A DNA stretch of 64,000 bases from CAVTLG01 sp963802635 (GTDB taxonomy: Bacteria; Chloroflexota; Ktedonobacteria; Ktedonobacterales; Ktedonobacteraceae): the NCBI GenBank assembly GCA_963802635.1, contig CAWDJJ010000001.1:2542001-2606000 (forward strand), written 5' to 3'. The notes under the pieces were generated by a model. That model did not search any database. It worked only from the letters and a program-made list of their open reading frames with translations, and was not told where the DNA came from. Of the stretch, positions 10,853 to 19,962 are shown in pieces. A program made the translations under genes and the position numbers. The first letter of the stretch is position 1. Every line of letters begins with the position of its first letter.

Positions 10853-11687
10853 CCATTGATTCCAACTAAGAGGAAAGGGGGTTGCCAAGGAGGGAAAAAG
10901 AAGGGATAATCCTTGCAAAATAGGAAATTGTTGCAAGGAAAGGAAAACCCTATAATGAATGATACCGCATGGTGTGAGAGTTGTGCAAGTGATGGAGTGC
11001 AGGGGCAGATCGAAAGCTTTCTGCAGACCGTGATGGAAGGGCTGATGCGTCGACAAGAAGAGGAGAAAGCAGCAGAGAAGACAGGTCGTCCAGTGATATC
11101 GCCAAGCGTGAGTTTGTGGATGGCAGTGCTGGTGGGTGTTCTACGAGGCATGAAATCTCTGCGGGCCATCTGGCGATTGTTGGCCGCAGGTGGCTGGTGG
11201 AAGCTCCCTTGTTATGATATCGGAGATCAAGCCGTCTACAAGCGGCTTGAGCAGGAGGGATGCAAGCCACTGGCCCAGGTCTTTGAGCGGGTCAGTCTGC
11301 TGGTAGCCCAGTGGTTGCAACCAGCTTTGCAAGCCTATCAGCAACACCACCGCATGCTGGCTCCTTTTGCCAGCGAAGTGATAGCTCTGGATGAAATGTA
11401 CCTGGATCAAGTCAAGAGGCGCTTGCCGATCTTGAGACATTTCAAAAAAGGAGACAGGGAGTTGTTACCAGGCAAGATGGTGGCCCTTTTTGATGTGCGG
11501 TTCCAGCAATGGCGAGCCATCGAGTCTATTGCTGAGGCGAAAGAGAATGGCATGGAGCAGGCCAGAGCCTTGCTTGGCTCGCTCAAACCCGGTGCTCTCT
11601 TGTTGGCGGATCTGGGGTACTTTGGTTTCCGTTGGTTTGATGAACTGACCGAAGAAGGCACCAGTTGGATTTCACGGGTCAAAGGGA

Positions 11688-13516
11688 TATGAGTCATCCC
11701 GAATTTTCGATACCGTTGGCGAATTGATGGGAGCACTAGACGGGAGGAATGACATCGGCTACACTGGGAAAAAAGCTCGTTTCCAGCCAGGAAGAAGGAG
11801 AGAAAAAACGATGTCATTGCAAAGAGAGGAAATAGGATCAGTTCCAGAAGAGACGGCTCGTGTTGCGAGAGCATCGTTTCCTAAGGGAAATCGATATATG
11901 CGTTTGCGAGATGCATTGGGGACAATCTTTGATGAGAGCGAGTTTGCTGATCTCTTTGGTCGAAGAGGAAAACCAGCAGAAATCCCCTGGAGGTTGGGAT
12001 TGGTATGTATTACTCAATATATGGAAAATCTCACTGATAGACAAGCGGCAGATGCAGTGCGAGCACGTATGGACTTGAAATATCTGCTGGGATTGGAACT
12101 GACCGATCCCGGCTTTGATTTCAGCGTGCTGAGCGAATTTCGTCAACGCCTGATCACCCATGACGCAGAGCATCGTCTCTTCACCTTGCTGGTGGCAAAG
12201 CTCAGCGAACACGGCTACCTCAAAAAACGCGGAGTCCAGCGCACCGATTCAACCCATGTGCTGGCTGCTGTCCATCAGTTCCATCGCGTCGAATTGTTGG
12301 GGGAAACCCTGCGTGCAGCCCTCAACGAGCTGGCGACCCAGGACCCAAATTGGCTGAAACAGTGGGTCCCAGCAGATTGGTTTGAGAGGTATAGCCGTCG
12401 GGTCGAAGTGTGGAGGTTAGGGATTGCAAAAGATGAGAAAGATGCGTTTATGGAGCAAGTCGGGCGAGATGGCTCGCACCTGCTCATGGCTCTCTATGAA
12501 CCGGAGGCTCCTTCTCATCTGGCTCAAATCCCTCAGGTGCAACTGTTGCGGCAGATGTGGGTGCAGCAATTTTTTTGGGAGGAGGGATCTCTGCGCCTGC
12601 GGAACAAAGATGCTCTTCCTCCGGCGCATCTGACCATTCGCTCACCCTATGATCCACACGCCCATTTTGGGCAGAAGCGAGATCTCACGTGGTATGGGTA
12701 CAAAGTCCATTTCAGTGAAACCTGTGATCCCGACCTTCCTCATCTGATCACGTGTGTTCAAACGACGGATGCCACGGCCACCGATATGCAACAAACCCAA
12801 CACGTGCATAAAGAGATGGAGCGCCGCGATCTGCTTCCCCACACCCACCTGGTGGATGAAGGCTATGTCGATGCGGGAGCGCTTGTAGAGAGTCGTGAAC
12901 GGTATGCCATCGTCTTGTTGGGGCCAGTCAGCAAGAATAACCAGTGGCAAGCCAAAGCTGGACAGGGCTATGATCGATCAGGATTTTCCATCGATTGGGA
13001 GGCAAAAGAGGCGACGTGCCCTCAAGGGAAGAAGAGCGTGTATTGGAGGGAGAGGACCGATCAGCATGGTCATCCCAACATCTCCGTTCGCTTTGATCGG
13101 CACCAGTGTCGGCACTGCTCAACGCGATCACTGTGTACACGCTCAGCAAAGGACCCCAGGCTGTTGACTATCCGCTCAAAAGAAGAATTTCTTCAGTTGC
13201 AATGCACACGCCAGGAGCAAGAGACCAGCGAGTTTCGTGCGACGTATGCGACACGATCAGGTATTGAAGGAACTCATTCTCAGGGCGTGCGTGCTCTTGG
13301 ATTACGAAGAAGTCGTTATATTGGCCTAGAAAAGACGGCATTGCAGCATTTTCTCACTGCTGCTGCTATTAATCTTCTCCGAATCGATGATTTCTTAGCA
13401 GGAGCAAAAACGGAGAAAACGAGAACGTCTCGCTTCGCCGCTCTTGCTCCCGAAGGGGCTACCTAGCTCTACTCCCATCAATTCGCCAACGGTATCAAAA
13501 TTCGAGATGACTCATA
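11688..13516 (+). mobile_element. IS1182-family insertion sequence, complete
   Basis: About 1.83 kb, bounded by long imperfect inverted repeats beginning TATGAGTCATC. The left repeat runs from 11688 past 11730 and the right one ends at 13516; over more than 40 bases they differ by one substitution and one extra base. Both contain ACCGTTGGCGAATTGATGGG. It sits inside the IS4-type transposase gene and its removal restores that frame, so no target duplication longer than a base is seen. Confidence 0.85.
11811..13466 (+). CDS. IS1182-family transposase
   Basis: 551 residues from ATG 11811, preceded by AAGGAGAG; an upstream in-frame ATG at 11724 lies closer to the inverted repeat and lacks a good ribosome site. 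Conserved segments: WRLGLVCITQYMENLTDRQAADAVRARMDLKYLLGLEL, FDFSVLSEFRQRL, QRTDSTHVLA (first catalytic Asp), HLVDEGYVDAGALV (second Asp), a Cys cluster HQCRHCSTRSLC and the catalytic Glu region RSGIEGTHSQGVRALGLRRSRYIGLEKT. The frame is intact, so this is one of few apparently functional transposases here and may move related defective copies (stub at 10681; copy at 32219-36281). Confidence 0.92.
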   Translation: MSLQREEIGSVPEETARVARASFPKGNRYMRLRDALGTIFDESEFADLFGRRGKPAEIPWRLGLVCITQYMENLTDRQAADAVRARMDLKYLLGLELTDPGFDFSVLSEFRQRLITHDAEHRLFTLLVAKLSEHGYLKKRGVQRTDSTHVLAAVHQFHRVELLGETLRAALNELATQDPNWLKQWVPADWFERYSRRVEVWRLGIAKDEKDAFMEQVGRDGSHLLMALYEPEAPSHLAQIPQVQLLRQMWVQQFFWEEGSLRLRNKDALPPAHLTIRSPYDPHAHFGQKRDLTWYGYKVHFSETCDPDLPHLITCVQTTDATATDMQQTQHVHKEMERRDLLPHTHLVDEGYVDAGALVESRERYAIVLLGPVSKNNQWQAKAGQGYDRSGFSIDWEAKEATCPQGKKSVYWRERTDQHGHPNISVRFDRHQCRHCSTRSLCTRSAKDPRLLTIRSKEEFLQLQCTRQEQETSEFRATYATRSGIEGTHSQGVRALGLRRSRYIGLEKTALQHFLTAAAINLLRIDDFLAGAKTEKTRTSRFAALAPEGAT

Positions 13517-14868
13517 ACACCACCATGGTGGTGCTGCATACCTATTATGAAGGTGGGGAGACGTTTGATCGGCTCGTCTGGCTGGGAGCGAGAGATACCT
13601 TGAGCAAATATGCGGTGCGGCAGGTCCAATTTCGCCAAGGGGGGGTGCTGCGGCTGTACTTCACCACTGTCTGTAATCCGACCGTTTTGCCGTTGTCGGA
13701 TATTGCTCGGCTGTATGCTCGTCGATGGGACATTGAATTGGCGTTCTTGACCTTGAAACGGGAGTTGGGATTGCATCTGATCTGGAGCAGCAAAGCGGTG
13801 GTCGTCCTGGCTCAAGTGTGGGCTTGCCTGATCATTGCTCAAGTGCTACAGGCCATCCGCATGGAAGTTGTCAAGGCCAACTTACTTTTGGTTCATGCGA
13901 CTTTTTGGTGAAACCCTGGTGATGTGGTGAAAATTTGCTACACTTTCCTCATCAATTTTGAGGAGAAGTCGCAAGAGCATGCCAACGACACCATTCCTGC
14001 CGTTACCAGATGGGCTAGAAATTACCTCCATCAGCGAGACTGAGCATGAATTACTGGTTCGGGTGAACTCAAATCGTGTGAGTTCACCGTGTCCCATTTG
14101 TTCAACACCTTCCTTCTCAATTTACAGCTACTATCGTCGCAAACCTCTCGAACTGCCGTGTGCAGGGAGAAGTATTCGCTTACTGCTCTCCGTGAAAAAA
14201 TTCTTTTGCCGTATCGAATCTTGCCCGCAAAGGATCTTTACGGAACGCCTTCCAGAGCTGATTGAGCCATCGTCCCGGCTGACTACGCGCCTGAGAAGCC
14301 TGGTGCAGGCGATCTGTGCAGCATTCAATGCCAAGGGCGGTGCACGTTTAGGTGAGCAATTAGGCATTCATTTCACCAGAGAGACGTTTTTGCGTTCCCT
14401 GCACCTTCTGTCAACTCCACCCGTAGGCACCATCAAGGCAGTTGGCATCGATGATTTTGCCTGGAAACGGGTAAAACGCTATGGAACGGTCATTATTGAT
14501 CTAGAAACTCATCGATTGATTGACATGCTTCCAGATCGAGAAGCTGAGAGTGTCAAGCAGTGGCTTGCTGCCCATCCTGAAATCGAGATTGTCAGCCGAG
14601 ATCGTGGAGGAGCTTATGCTGATGGAGCCGCTCAAGGGGCTCCACAAGCGCTGCAAATTGCGGATAGGTGGCATGTGTGCAAAAACTTAGGAGATGCTGT
14701 TGAAGACTATCTGGCACGACAAAAGATCCAGATACCGCCTCTCTCACCACAAGCAACCGTCGCTCAGGAGACCTCCGTAGCACCAACACCTGCACCCGTG
14801 CCCTTCCACCATGCTTCCCAGGAGAGAAAAGAGCGAAAACAACACCTCGTCGATCAAGTGAGAACGAT

Positions 14869-14978
14869 GTACGAGGAAGGCAACAGTATCCATGCCATTG
14901 CTACTTCCAAAACCTGATAGCAATATTCAGGTACCTGCTAACGTACGAGGAAGGCAACAGTATCCATGCCATTGCTAC
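14869..14978. repeat. 36-bp direct repeat flanking a 38-bp insert inside ISL3 transposase
   Basis: Identical 36-bp copies at 14869-14904 and 14943-14978 (starting GTACGAGGAAGGCAACAG) enclose 38 bases containing the palindrome CAGGTACCTG and a TGA/TAG stop region. One copy belongs to the original gene; the other plus the insert is extra and breaks the frame. It resembles a duplication scar, or a remnant of an excised element that makes long target repeats. Confidence 0.85.
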
Positions 14979-15550
14979 CCATCTTGATCTCGCTCGCAAC
15001 ACGGTTCGCCGCTATCTTCGTGTGGAAGAGCCTGCCCAGCCGAAGCTTCGTCCACGAAAATCCAACCTCCTCGATCCATATTATGAGTATCTGTGCTTAC
15101 GCTTTCAGGAAGGATGTACCAATGCATCTCAGCTTTTTCAGGAACTTCAGGAAAAGGGCTATCGTGGAGGAAAAATCACGGTGCGCAACTTCGTTGCTCG
15201 TTTACGCAAAGGATTGCCTGGCGTGGCACGTCCACCAAAACAGGCAAACACGGGGCCAACCTTGACCCTCTCACCAAGAGAACTTCGTTGGCTCCTCTCC
15301 AAGCGAGAAAAAGATCTCACATCGGAAGAGAAAAGTGACCTGATGCGGCTTTTGGAGAGCTCTCAAGAAGTGAAGCAGGTGTATCAATTGCTCCAGTCGT
15401 TTCTTCACCTGCTCCGGGAGCGGCAGCCAGAACAACTCAACGGATGGATGAAAGAAGCCCATGAAAGTGGTATCAAGGAACTTGGCAGTTTTGTCACTGG
15501 CGTAGAGCGGGATTATGATGCCGTTCGAGCTGGACTCACCTACCATTGGA

Positions 15551-16764
15551 GAGGGCGTTTCATAACTCGGAATCCCTCTCCCATAGATGAGCTAAGACGC
15601 GCTTGGGTGAGCGGATGAGATCAGGACGACCAGCCTGCTGAGCGGCTAACCCAACGATAAGAGAAGCAGCGTAGGTTAAGGCCACCTGCGAAACGATCTC
15701 GGACCAACCACACAAAGGTGGACGTTGGAGATGAAAAAAGAGAAAAACGCGTCCAAAGAAGCGCTCGATGCTACTGCGCTTTCCGAGTTCTTCTCTGGTC
15801 CAGGTTGGTGGTAAGCAGGAGCGCTTCTTCTGGTTTTTGGGATTCCAAGGGATGACGGCAACAGCACCAAGTACGGCATGAATCCAGGCAATGAGACGCA
15901 GACCCCAATAGGCAGCGTCCAGGCGAACGATACGGGGACGAATCTGGTAGAGATGAACGGCTCCTGCTAACAAACGTTGTGCAAAAGGGGCATCGTGTGA
16001 GTTGGCAGGAGAGAGCAAAAAGAAGAGAGGTAAGCCTGAACCACGACAGATGAGGGTATGCACGCGGAACCCTCGTAAGAGAGGGAGAGGATGGTGAGCA
16101 GGAGCATGTCCAAAAGCAGCATCAGGATCACGTCGTCTCCAGGCCAGGATCGGAGCACTATCAATGATGAGATCACGAGCCCCAATGAGTTGCCGTCGGA
16201 TGGCTTGCAAAACGGTCAGCACGAAGAGCGACTTGTGTACAGGAGCCCCAGCAGCATGGCGGCGTTTGCACTGCTGCGATTTGCTCGGAATGCGAGGCCG
16301 TCCCTGTTTGTCTAGAGGCAAACCACAGGCAAGGGCCAAAGCAGGCCAACTCTGGAGCCAATCATGCATATCCTGATACGATAATCGCCATAAGGTACGC
16401 AAGAGACTGATCAGAAGCAGGCTCTCCTCACTATAGGTGCGCGGAGCTCCCCCTGGACCGGCTGGCAATGGAGGAGGACAGCGACGGTGGGCCAGATGAA
16501 CTGCCATACGGCAAAGTGCGAGCAAATGCAATATGGTCACCAGAGTCAGAGCATCAATGTGTAAAGCAGGACCTCGCTTGACTTGTGCACGCTGATAACA
16601 TGGTGGTGGGACGGGTGCCTGTTCTTTGACAAGTGTAGGCATCATAAGCTGATCTCCTTGACGAGGGAACGAGCCTCGTCGAGAGTCAGCTTACCTTACT
16701 CTGCCAAGTACAAGCTGGTTGGTGTCTCTATTGAAGAGCCTTTTCACGGTTAGGAAACGCCCTC
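15551..16764 (-). mobile_element. DDE insertion sequence with 6-bp target duplication
   Basis: 1214 bp with inverted repeats GAGGGCGTTTCATAAC (15551) and GAGGGCGTTTCCTAAC (complement at 16749-16764), flanked by direct repeats ATTGGA at 15545-15550 and 16765-16770. It splits the ISL3 transposase between HW and SQGPVEG. The intact ends, clean duplication and open transposase frame mark it as a recent insertion. Confidence 0.92.
15560..16645 (-). CDS. DDE transposase (IS4/IS5 superfamily)
   Basis: 361 residues, uninterrupted, starting MMPTLVKEQAPVPPP. The N-terminal half contains SEESLLLISLLRTLWRLSYQDMHDWL, the DDE_Tnp_1-associated domain. Acidic positions are visible in ARDLIIDSAPILAW (D), PRIVRLDAAYWGLRLI (D) and KRSSIERFFGRVFLFFHLQ (E). 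The stop lies inside the inverted repeat region. It is the only gene of the nested IS. Exact IS family was not determined; the 6-bp duplication and architecture are the guides. Confidence 0.88.
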   Translation of the reverse strand: MMPTLVKEQAPVPPPCYQRAQVKRGPALHIDALTLVTILHLLALCRMAVHLAHRRCPPPLPAGPGGAPRTYSEESLLLISLLRTLWRLSYQDMHDWLQSWPALALACGLPLDKQGRPRIPSKSQQCKRRHAAGAPVHKSLFVLTVLQAIRRQLIGARDLIIDSAPILAWRRRDPDAAFGHAPAHHPLPLLRGFRVHTLICRGSGLPLFFLLSPANSHDAPFAQRLLAGAVHLYQIRPRIVRLDAAYWGLRLIAWIHAVLGAVAVIPWNPKNQKKRSCLPPTWTREELGKRSSIERFFGRVFLFFHLQRPPLCGWSEIVSQVALTYAASLIVGLAAQQAGRPDLIRSPKRVLAHLWERDSEL

Positions 16765-16932
16765 ATTGGAGTCAAGGACCGGTAGAAGGAACCGTAAACA
16801 AGATCAAAACCCACAAGAGGCTGATGTACGGACGGGCCGGTTTTCCCCTCCTTCGTCAGAAATTGCTCCACCTTTCATGAATGTTTGGAGGGATCACCAA
16901 AAAGTCGCATGAACCAAAAGTGACCTTGACAA

Positions 16933-17053
16933 TACGCAGCACCGCCGCCATCAGCCGCGCTTCTAACTCTGCTATCCGGCTGTCTTTTTGCGCTAACTCC
17001 CTTTTGAGTGCCGCGTTTTCTTCTCTCAGTTTTCTAGCTTCTTCTTCGCTCAT
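16933..17053 (-). pseudogene. IS66 TnpC N-terminal stub
   Basis: Starts MSEEEARKLREENAALKRELAQKDSRIAELEARLMAAVLRI, the leucine-zipper-like coiled coil that opens IS66 transposases. Homology ends at the ISL3 boundary, after which the frame reads through ISL3 end sequence to 16856. The rest of the gene is absent. Confidence 0.75.
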
Positions 17054-17346
17054 ATCCGCAGTTTACTCGTTTTCACTACCCCTCGTAAAGGGGTCCTGGG
17101 TAGTTACCAATATCTTAGCGTAGTGCTACCGGTTAAGAAGGAATATTATCTAATTACATAAATATAGTTGTTTCCTACCCTTTGTTTTGAAGAGTGCAAT
17201 TTGTATTGTTGCCTTCATACTACTTTCACCACTGAGATTTGTTCTCGTAATTCCAGTGTTATATCCATTCCTGCTTCATTACTGCATTTTGCATTTTCGG
17301 AAGCTCGTTTTCTAGAAAAAGGAGCCATTACTTTATGTTTCCATAC
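17054..17346. other. Intergenic stretch
   Basis: About 290 bases between the IS66 stub and the end of the large leftward gene. The part next to the stub (ACCCCTCGTAAAGGGGT) forms a small hairpin and may be the IS66 left end. Nothing else was recognised. Confidence 0.4.
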
Positions 17347-19716
17347 TCATTTCTTTGGTTCTAAATGCTCCGCCAGCCGATACAAAATCCCTGGCTTCCC
17401 CTTGCGACCGATAATCGCATCGCGTAATTTCTGTGCAATACTCTGTGAGATCGGCCCTCCATGAGCAAGTTCATTGCGATAGTGGGCAACCTGCTCGTCT
17501 ACCATTTGTTTCAACGTCGTTTCAAATGCCGGTATATCTGCTCCCGAACGAGTAGCAATGGTATAACATAAATGCCAGTTATTTTGGGCTGTGAGGATTC
17601 TCTTTTCCTCGTTTTTATCTTTTGCACTATTTAGATCTCTGCCTTTAAGCCTATAGATTGTTTCCACTGCTCCAAGCGTCATATTTCTAGATGGCACATC
17701 GAAACCAGTTCTGTTGATATCAGGATAATGATATTTGGCATCAGGATAGTGGTCATGTAGCCGTCGCTTTACCTCCGTTTCGAGTGCCCGACAATACTGT
17801 ATAGCAGGAGCAGCCCAGTCATTGAGGGTTGTCTGTTTATATTCATCCCACACATATGCTCCACTGAGCAAAATATTGCGCGTCTCTTCTGCCAGACAAC
17901 GAGAATGGCTCTTCCAATACTCCCCAAATACCCACTCCTCAAAATACGCCTCAATAGTGGCTGTATTGCCACGTAGCTTTACATATTGCTCTACAGTACG
18001 ACCCACACCAAGAAAGATGTGATTACGTAGCTGCTCTGCTTTATCTTCTTCCCCACTTTTTTCTGCCTGCTTCAATGTCTCATCTGCCCGATTGCGAATG
18101 TCGCCGCTCTGCTGATTCATTGCATCACGCGTCGAAGCTCGAACGACAAATGGAGGTATTTTTACCTGTCCGTAGATGTGGCAAATACGAGGATCTTGTA
18201 GGCAATGGACTTTATCGTTGACCAGATCAAAGACTCCCTCGCCAATATGAGGTTTGGGACAAAGCATATTATATGAAGCCGGGCGAGAACGTCCGTCGTT
18301 GATGGTGTCCTCGTCGAGGATGATTCCATGGCATGCCGGTTCGGGACGCTCTGGTAGGGATTCTTTGCTCGTTATATCATCGAGCAGCACTTTGAGTCTG
18401 TCCTGTAATATCCTAAGGTCCATGCCAGGTGTAAGTTTACAAAGGCGAACGGAGGGATCTTTTAGATTATAACTCATACCTTCGGTGTACGCTGAAGTAT
18501 CACGGTGGACCCTTGCATAGGATTCTCCCTCGGCAGGTTCTGGCAATGTAGGCGCAAACAGTACAGCATGCCGTATCTCTTGCAATTGCATTTCTCCCAG
18601 CATCTTTTGAAGTGAGGCACTGATACTTATACTTTCGTAATCGGCATCAAGGCTAACGGGAGGCTCACGCCATACGACGACACCTTCGGAACGCACTTCT
18701 AATGCATGCTCACGCTCAATCGTATAACGTGCATTGGTCGCAGGCACATTGTTCCAGCCTGGAACCATCTCATTTTCTATCAATGGTTGGCGATGGTAGG
18801 TGAAGAAAAAGTTCCTCTCGTTCCAGGTAAAGCGAAAACGTATCTGATCTCCCTCGATCTGCATGTCAGCGGATTTGACGATGTGCAGATCGTCCAGCAT
18901 GTGGAGCAATTCTAGCACAATCCATAATTCATAGAGCCAGGCGTTGCTTCTCTCATCGGCACGCCTGCTAATGAATGTGAGCCGATTGCGATCTATTGCT
19001 TTCCCAATATGCAGTCCGCTGAGTTGCTCCCACCAGTGGAAGATGTCGCGATACGCACTATTGCCAGGAGGAAGACGCCTGCGAACCTCCTCTGCAAGCT
19101 GTTCGATATCTGCATTTTGGGCTTCTTTCAAAAGGGTATGATCATAGGAGGATGCCAGTTCACGGTCTATATGTTCCTCTACGGCGATGAGTTGTTGCCA
19201 TTCCTGGTCATTGAGGATTTCATCGGCCAGATCTTTTTTCAGAATGTCCTGTATCGCCAGACGATATTTGAGGAGGATCGTTACGACGAACACATTTTCG
19301 GCAGTAAGCATGCTCTGTTGCTGCTGATCGGTGTCAAAACGTAGCGGAGGTAAGTCCGGCGTCTCGTTAAGTGTACGCATGATTGTGCGCGACCAATCAA
19401 TCTCACCTCGTGTCGGTGCTTCCTCCTGCGCTAAGAGTTGGTCACTCTGCGAACTGAGTTGACGGCGAATCCGAGGGAGAATGTCACCCAACAATTCGTC
19501 CTTGAGTAGCAGTAGTTTAAGATAGCTATCGTACAACTGGAACAATGGAAGCTTCGGCATTGTGCTCTGTGTATAGAACCTACGGAAATGTTCCTGGAAG
19601 AGATGCTGATCATGCTGCAATAGCAAGCGCATCACGCGTCTATGCAGATACTGGGACCAGGTAGTGAGCGTATTTGTCCGTAGCATATTGTTGACACTGG
19701 TAGCTGTACTGCTCAT
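17347..19716 (-). CDS. Large hypothetical protein with C-terminal HEPN-type RNxxxH motif; candidate defence effector
   Basis: 789 residues, intact. Not assigned to a named family with certainty. The N-terminal 300 residues are helical; segments such as RGEIDWSRTIMRTLNE, LTAENVFVV, AYRDIFHWWEQLSGLHIG and NAWLYELWIVLELLHML recall large restriction-type proteins (DUF2357/McrC-like), but no clear D...ExK nuclease core was found. The C-terminal region (from about CRALETEVKRRL) ends with YRNELAHGGP; R747-N-E-L-A-H752 matches the Rx4H catalytic motif of HEPN RNases common in toxin-antitoxin and phage-defence proteins. Its start overlaps the preceding 82-aa ORF by four bases (ATGA), so the two are translationally coupled. 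An AlbA_2/Schlafen-like gene lies beyond the ISAzo13 element. Function as abortive-infection effector is inference. Confidence 0.6.
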   Translation of the reverse strand: MSSTATSVNNMLRTNTLTTWSQYLHRRVMRLLLQHDQHLFQEHFRRFYTQSTMPKLPLFQLYDSYLKLLLLKDELLGDILPRIRRQLSSQSDQLLAQEEAPTRGEIDWSRTIMRTLNETPDLPPLRFDTDQQQQSMLTAENVFVVTILLKYRLAIQDILKKDLADEILNDQEWQQLIAVEEHIDRELASSYDHTLLKEAQNADIEQLAEEVRRRLPPGNSAYRDIFHWWEQLSGLHIGKAIDRNRLTFISRRADERSNAWLYELWIVLELLHMLDDLHIVKSADMQIEGDQIRFRFTWNERNFFFTYHRQPLIENEMVPGWNNVPATNARYTIEREHALEVRSEGVVVWREPPVSLDADYESISISASLQKMLGEMQLQEIRHAVLFAPTLPEPAEGESYARVHRDTSAYTEGMSYNLKDPSVRLCKLTPGMDLRILQDRLKVLLDDITSKESLPERPEPACHGIILDEDTINDGRSRPASYNMLCPKPHIGEGVFDLVNDKVHCLQDPRICHIYGQVKIPPFVVRASTRDAMNQQSGDIRNRADETLKQAEKSGEEDKAEQLRNHIFLGVGRTVEQYVKLRGNTATIEAYFEEWVFGEYWKSHSRCLAEETRNILLSGAYVWDEYKQTTLNDWAAPAIQYCRALETEVKRRLHDHYPDAKYHYPDINRTGFDVPSRNMTLGAVETIYRLKGRDLNSAKDKNEEKRILTAQNNWHLCYTIATRSGADIPAFETTLKQMVDEQVAHYRNELAHGGPISQSIAQKLRDAIIGRKGKPGILYRLAEHLEPKK

Positions 19717-19961
19717 AAACCCTGCTCCGCTTTGAATGTTCGTAATCGCCTCATAAACTGGGGAAGTTTGTAGGGGGGATGATCCAGTCGGAAAGCTTCG
19801 GCGAGAAGCTCTGGCGGAAGGAGTTCTGGTACGGCTATAGATAGTTCCACTTCCTCATCGAGCAATCTTTCTATCGCTTCATCTGATAGGAGTGGTCCTC
19901 CTTGGCTATTTACAATGCGATGAAGAGCTTCGAGGTGTGCCGCAAGGCGACGGCGTTTCAT
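19713..19961 (-). CDS. Small hypothetical protein coupled to the HEPN-motif gene, probably 5'-truncated
   Basis: 82 residues (MKRRRLAAHLEALHRIV...LSDEAIERLLDEEVELSIAVPELLPPELL...PQFMRRLRTFKAEQGL), overlapping the 789-aa gene by ATGA. Its first codon lies one base from the left end of the ISAzo13 element, so the original gene may have been longer and was cut by that insertion. Low-complexity acidic/basic helices; no family recognised. If intact, the pair could be a regulator or antitoxin plus effector. Confidence 0.5.
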   Translation of the reverse strand: MKRRRLAAHLEALHRIVNSQGGPLLSDEAIERLLDEEVELSIAVPELLPPELLAEAFRLDHPPYKLPQFMRRLRTFKAEQGL

Positions 19962-19962
19962 A

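Larger units (their letters stand above)
10853..13867 (+). mobile_element. IS4-type element, split by IS1182 and truncated at the right by ISL3
   Basis: Inferred from its transposase, which is divided into 10955-11687 and 13517-13867. The left boundary is set by the end of homology in the IS1182 stub; the right end was lost at the ISL3 inverted repeat. Its own inverted repeats can therefore not be compared. Confidence 0.6.
10955..13867 (+). pseudogene. IS4-family transposase, interrupted by IS1182
   Basis: The first part runs from ATG 10955 (MNDTAWCESCASDG) through GRPVISPSVSLWMAVLVGVLRGMKSLRAIW, VIALDEMYLDQVKRRLP, PGKMVALFDVRFQQWR and LLADLGYFGFRWFDEL to SWISRVKG. The second part continues NTTMVVLHTYYEGG, ...LRLYFTTVCNPTVLPLSDIARLYARRWDIELAFLTLKRELGL, containing the Y-x2-R-x3-E box (YARRWDIE) of IS4 transposases. 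If the IS1182 element (11688-13516) is removed, GGGA joins ACACC and the frame reads RVKG-N-TTMVV without loss. The C-terminus is cut after RMEV by the ISL3 end. Inactive. Confidence 0.88.
13979..16880 (+). pseudogene. ISL3-family transposase, interrupted twice
   Basis: From ATG 13979 (MPTTPFLPLPDGLEITSISE): an N-terminal zinc ribbon (CPICS...CRIESCPQRIF), an HTH region, then the DDE core with GIDDFAWKRVKRYGTVIIDLETH and SRDRGGAYADGA. A 36-bp direct duplication with a 38-bp insert creates a stop near 14917. The frame resumes at the second repeat (HLDLARNTVRRYLRVEEPAQ) and runs to GLTYHW, where another IS is inserted. After that IS the gene finishes SQGPVEGTVNKIKTHKRLMYGRAGFPLLRQKLLHLS, the ISL3 C-terminus with its catalytic Glu (PVEGTVNK). 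Inactive. Confidence 0.9.
13868..16932 (+). mobile_element. ISL3-family element carrying a nested IS
   Basis: The ends share a perfect 27-bp inverted repeat (13884-13910 and 16895-16921; core GCGACTTTTTGGTG). The similarity continues outward with TTGTCAAGG on both sides, the left having a 5-base insertion, so the true ends are probably 13868 and 16932. Removing the nested IS and its extra 6-bp target copy leaves about 1.84 kb. Flanks are an IS4-type gene on the left and an IS66 stub on the right, without target duplication. Confidence 0.8.

Noticed and set aside
14870..14978. CRISPR array
   Set aside because: Only two repeats with one 38-base spacer inside a transposase gene and no cas genes; the repeat is coding sequence.
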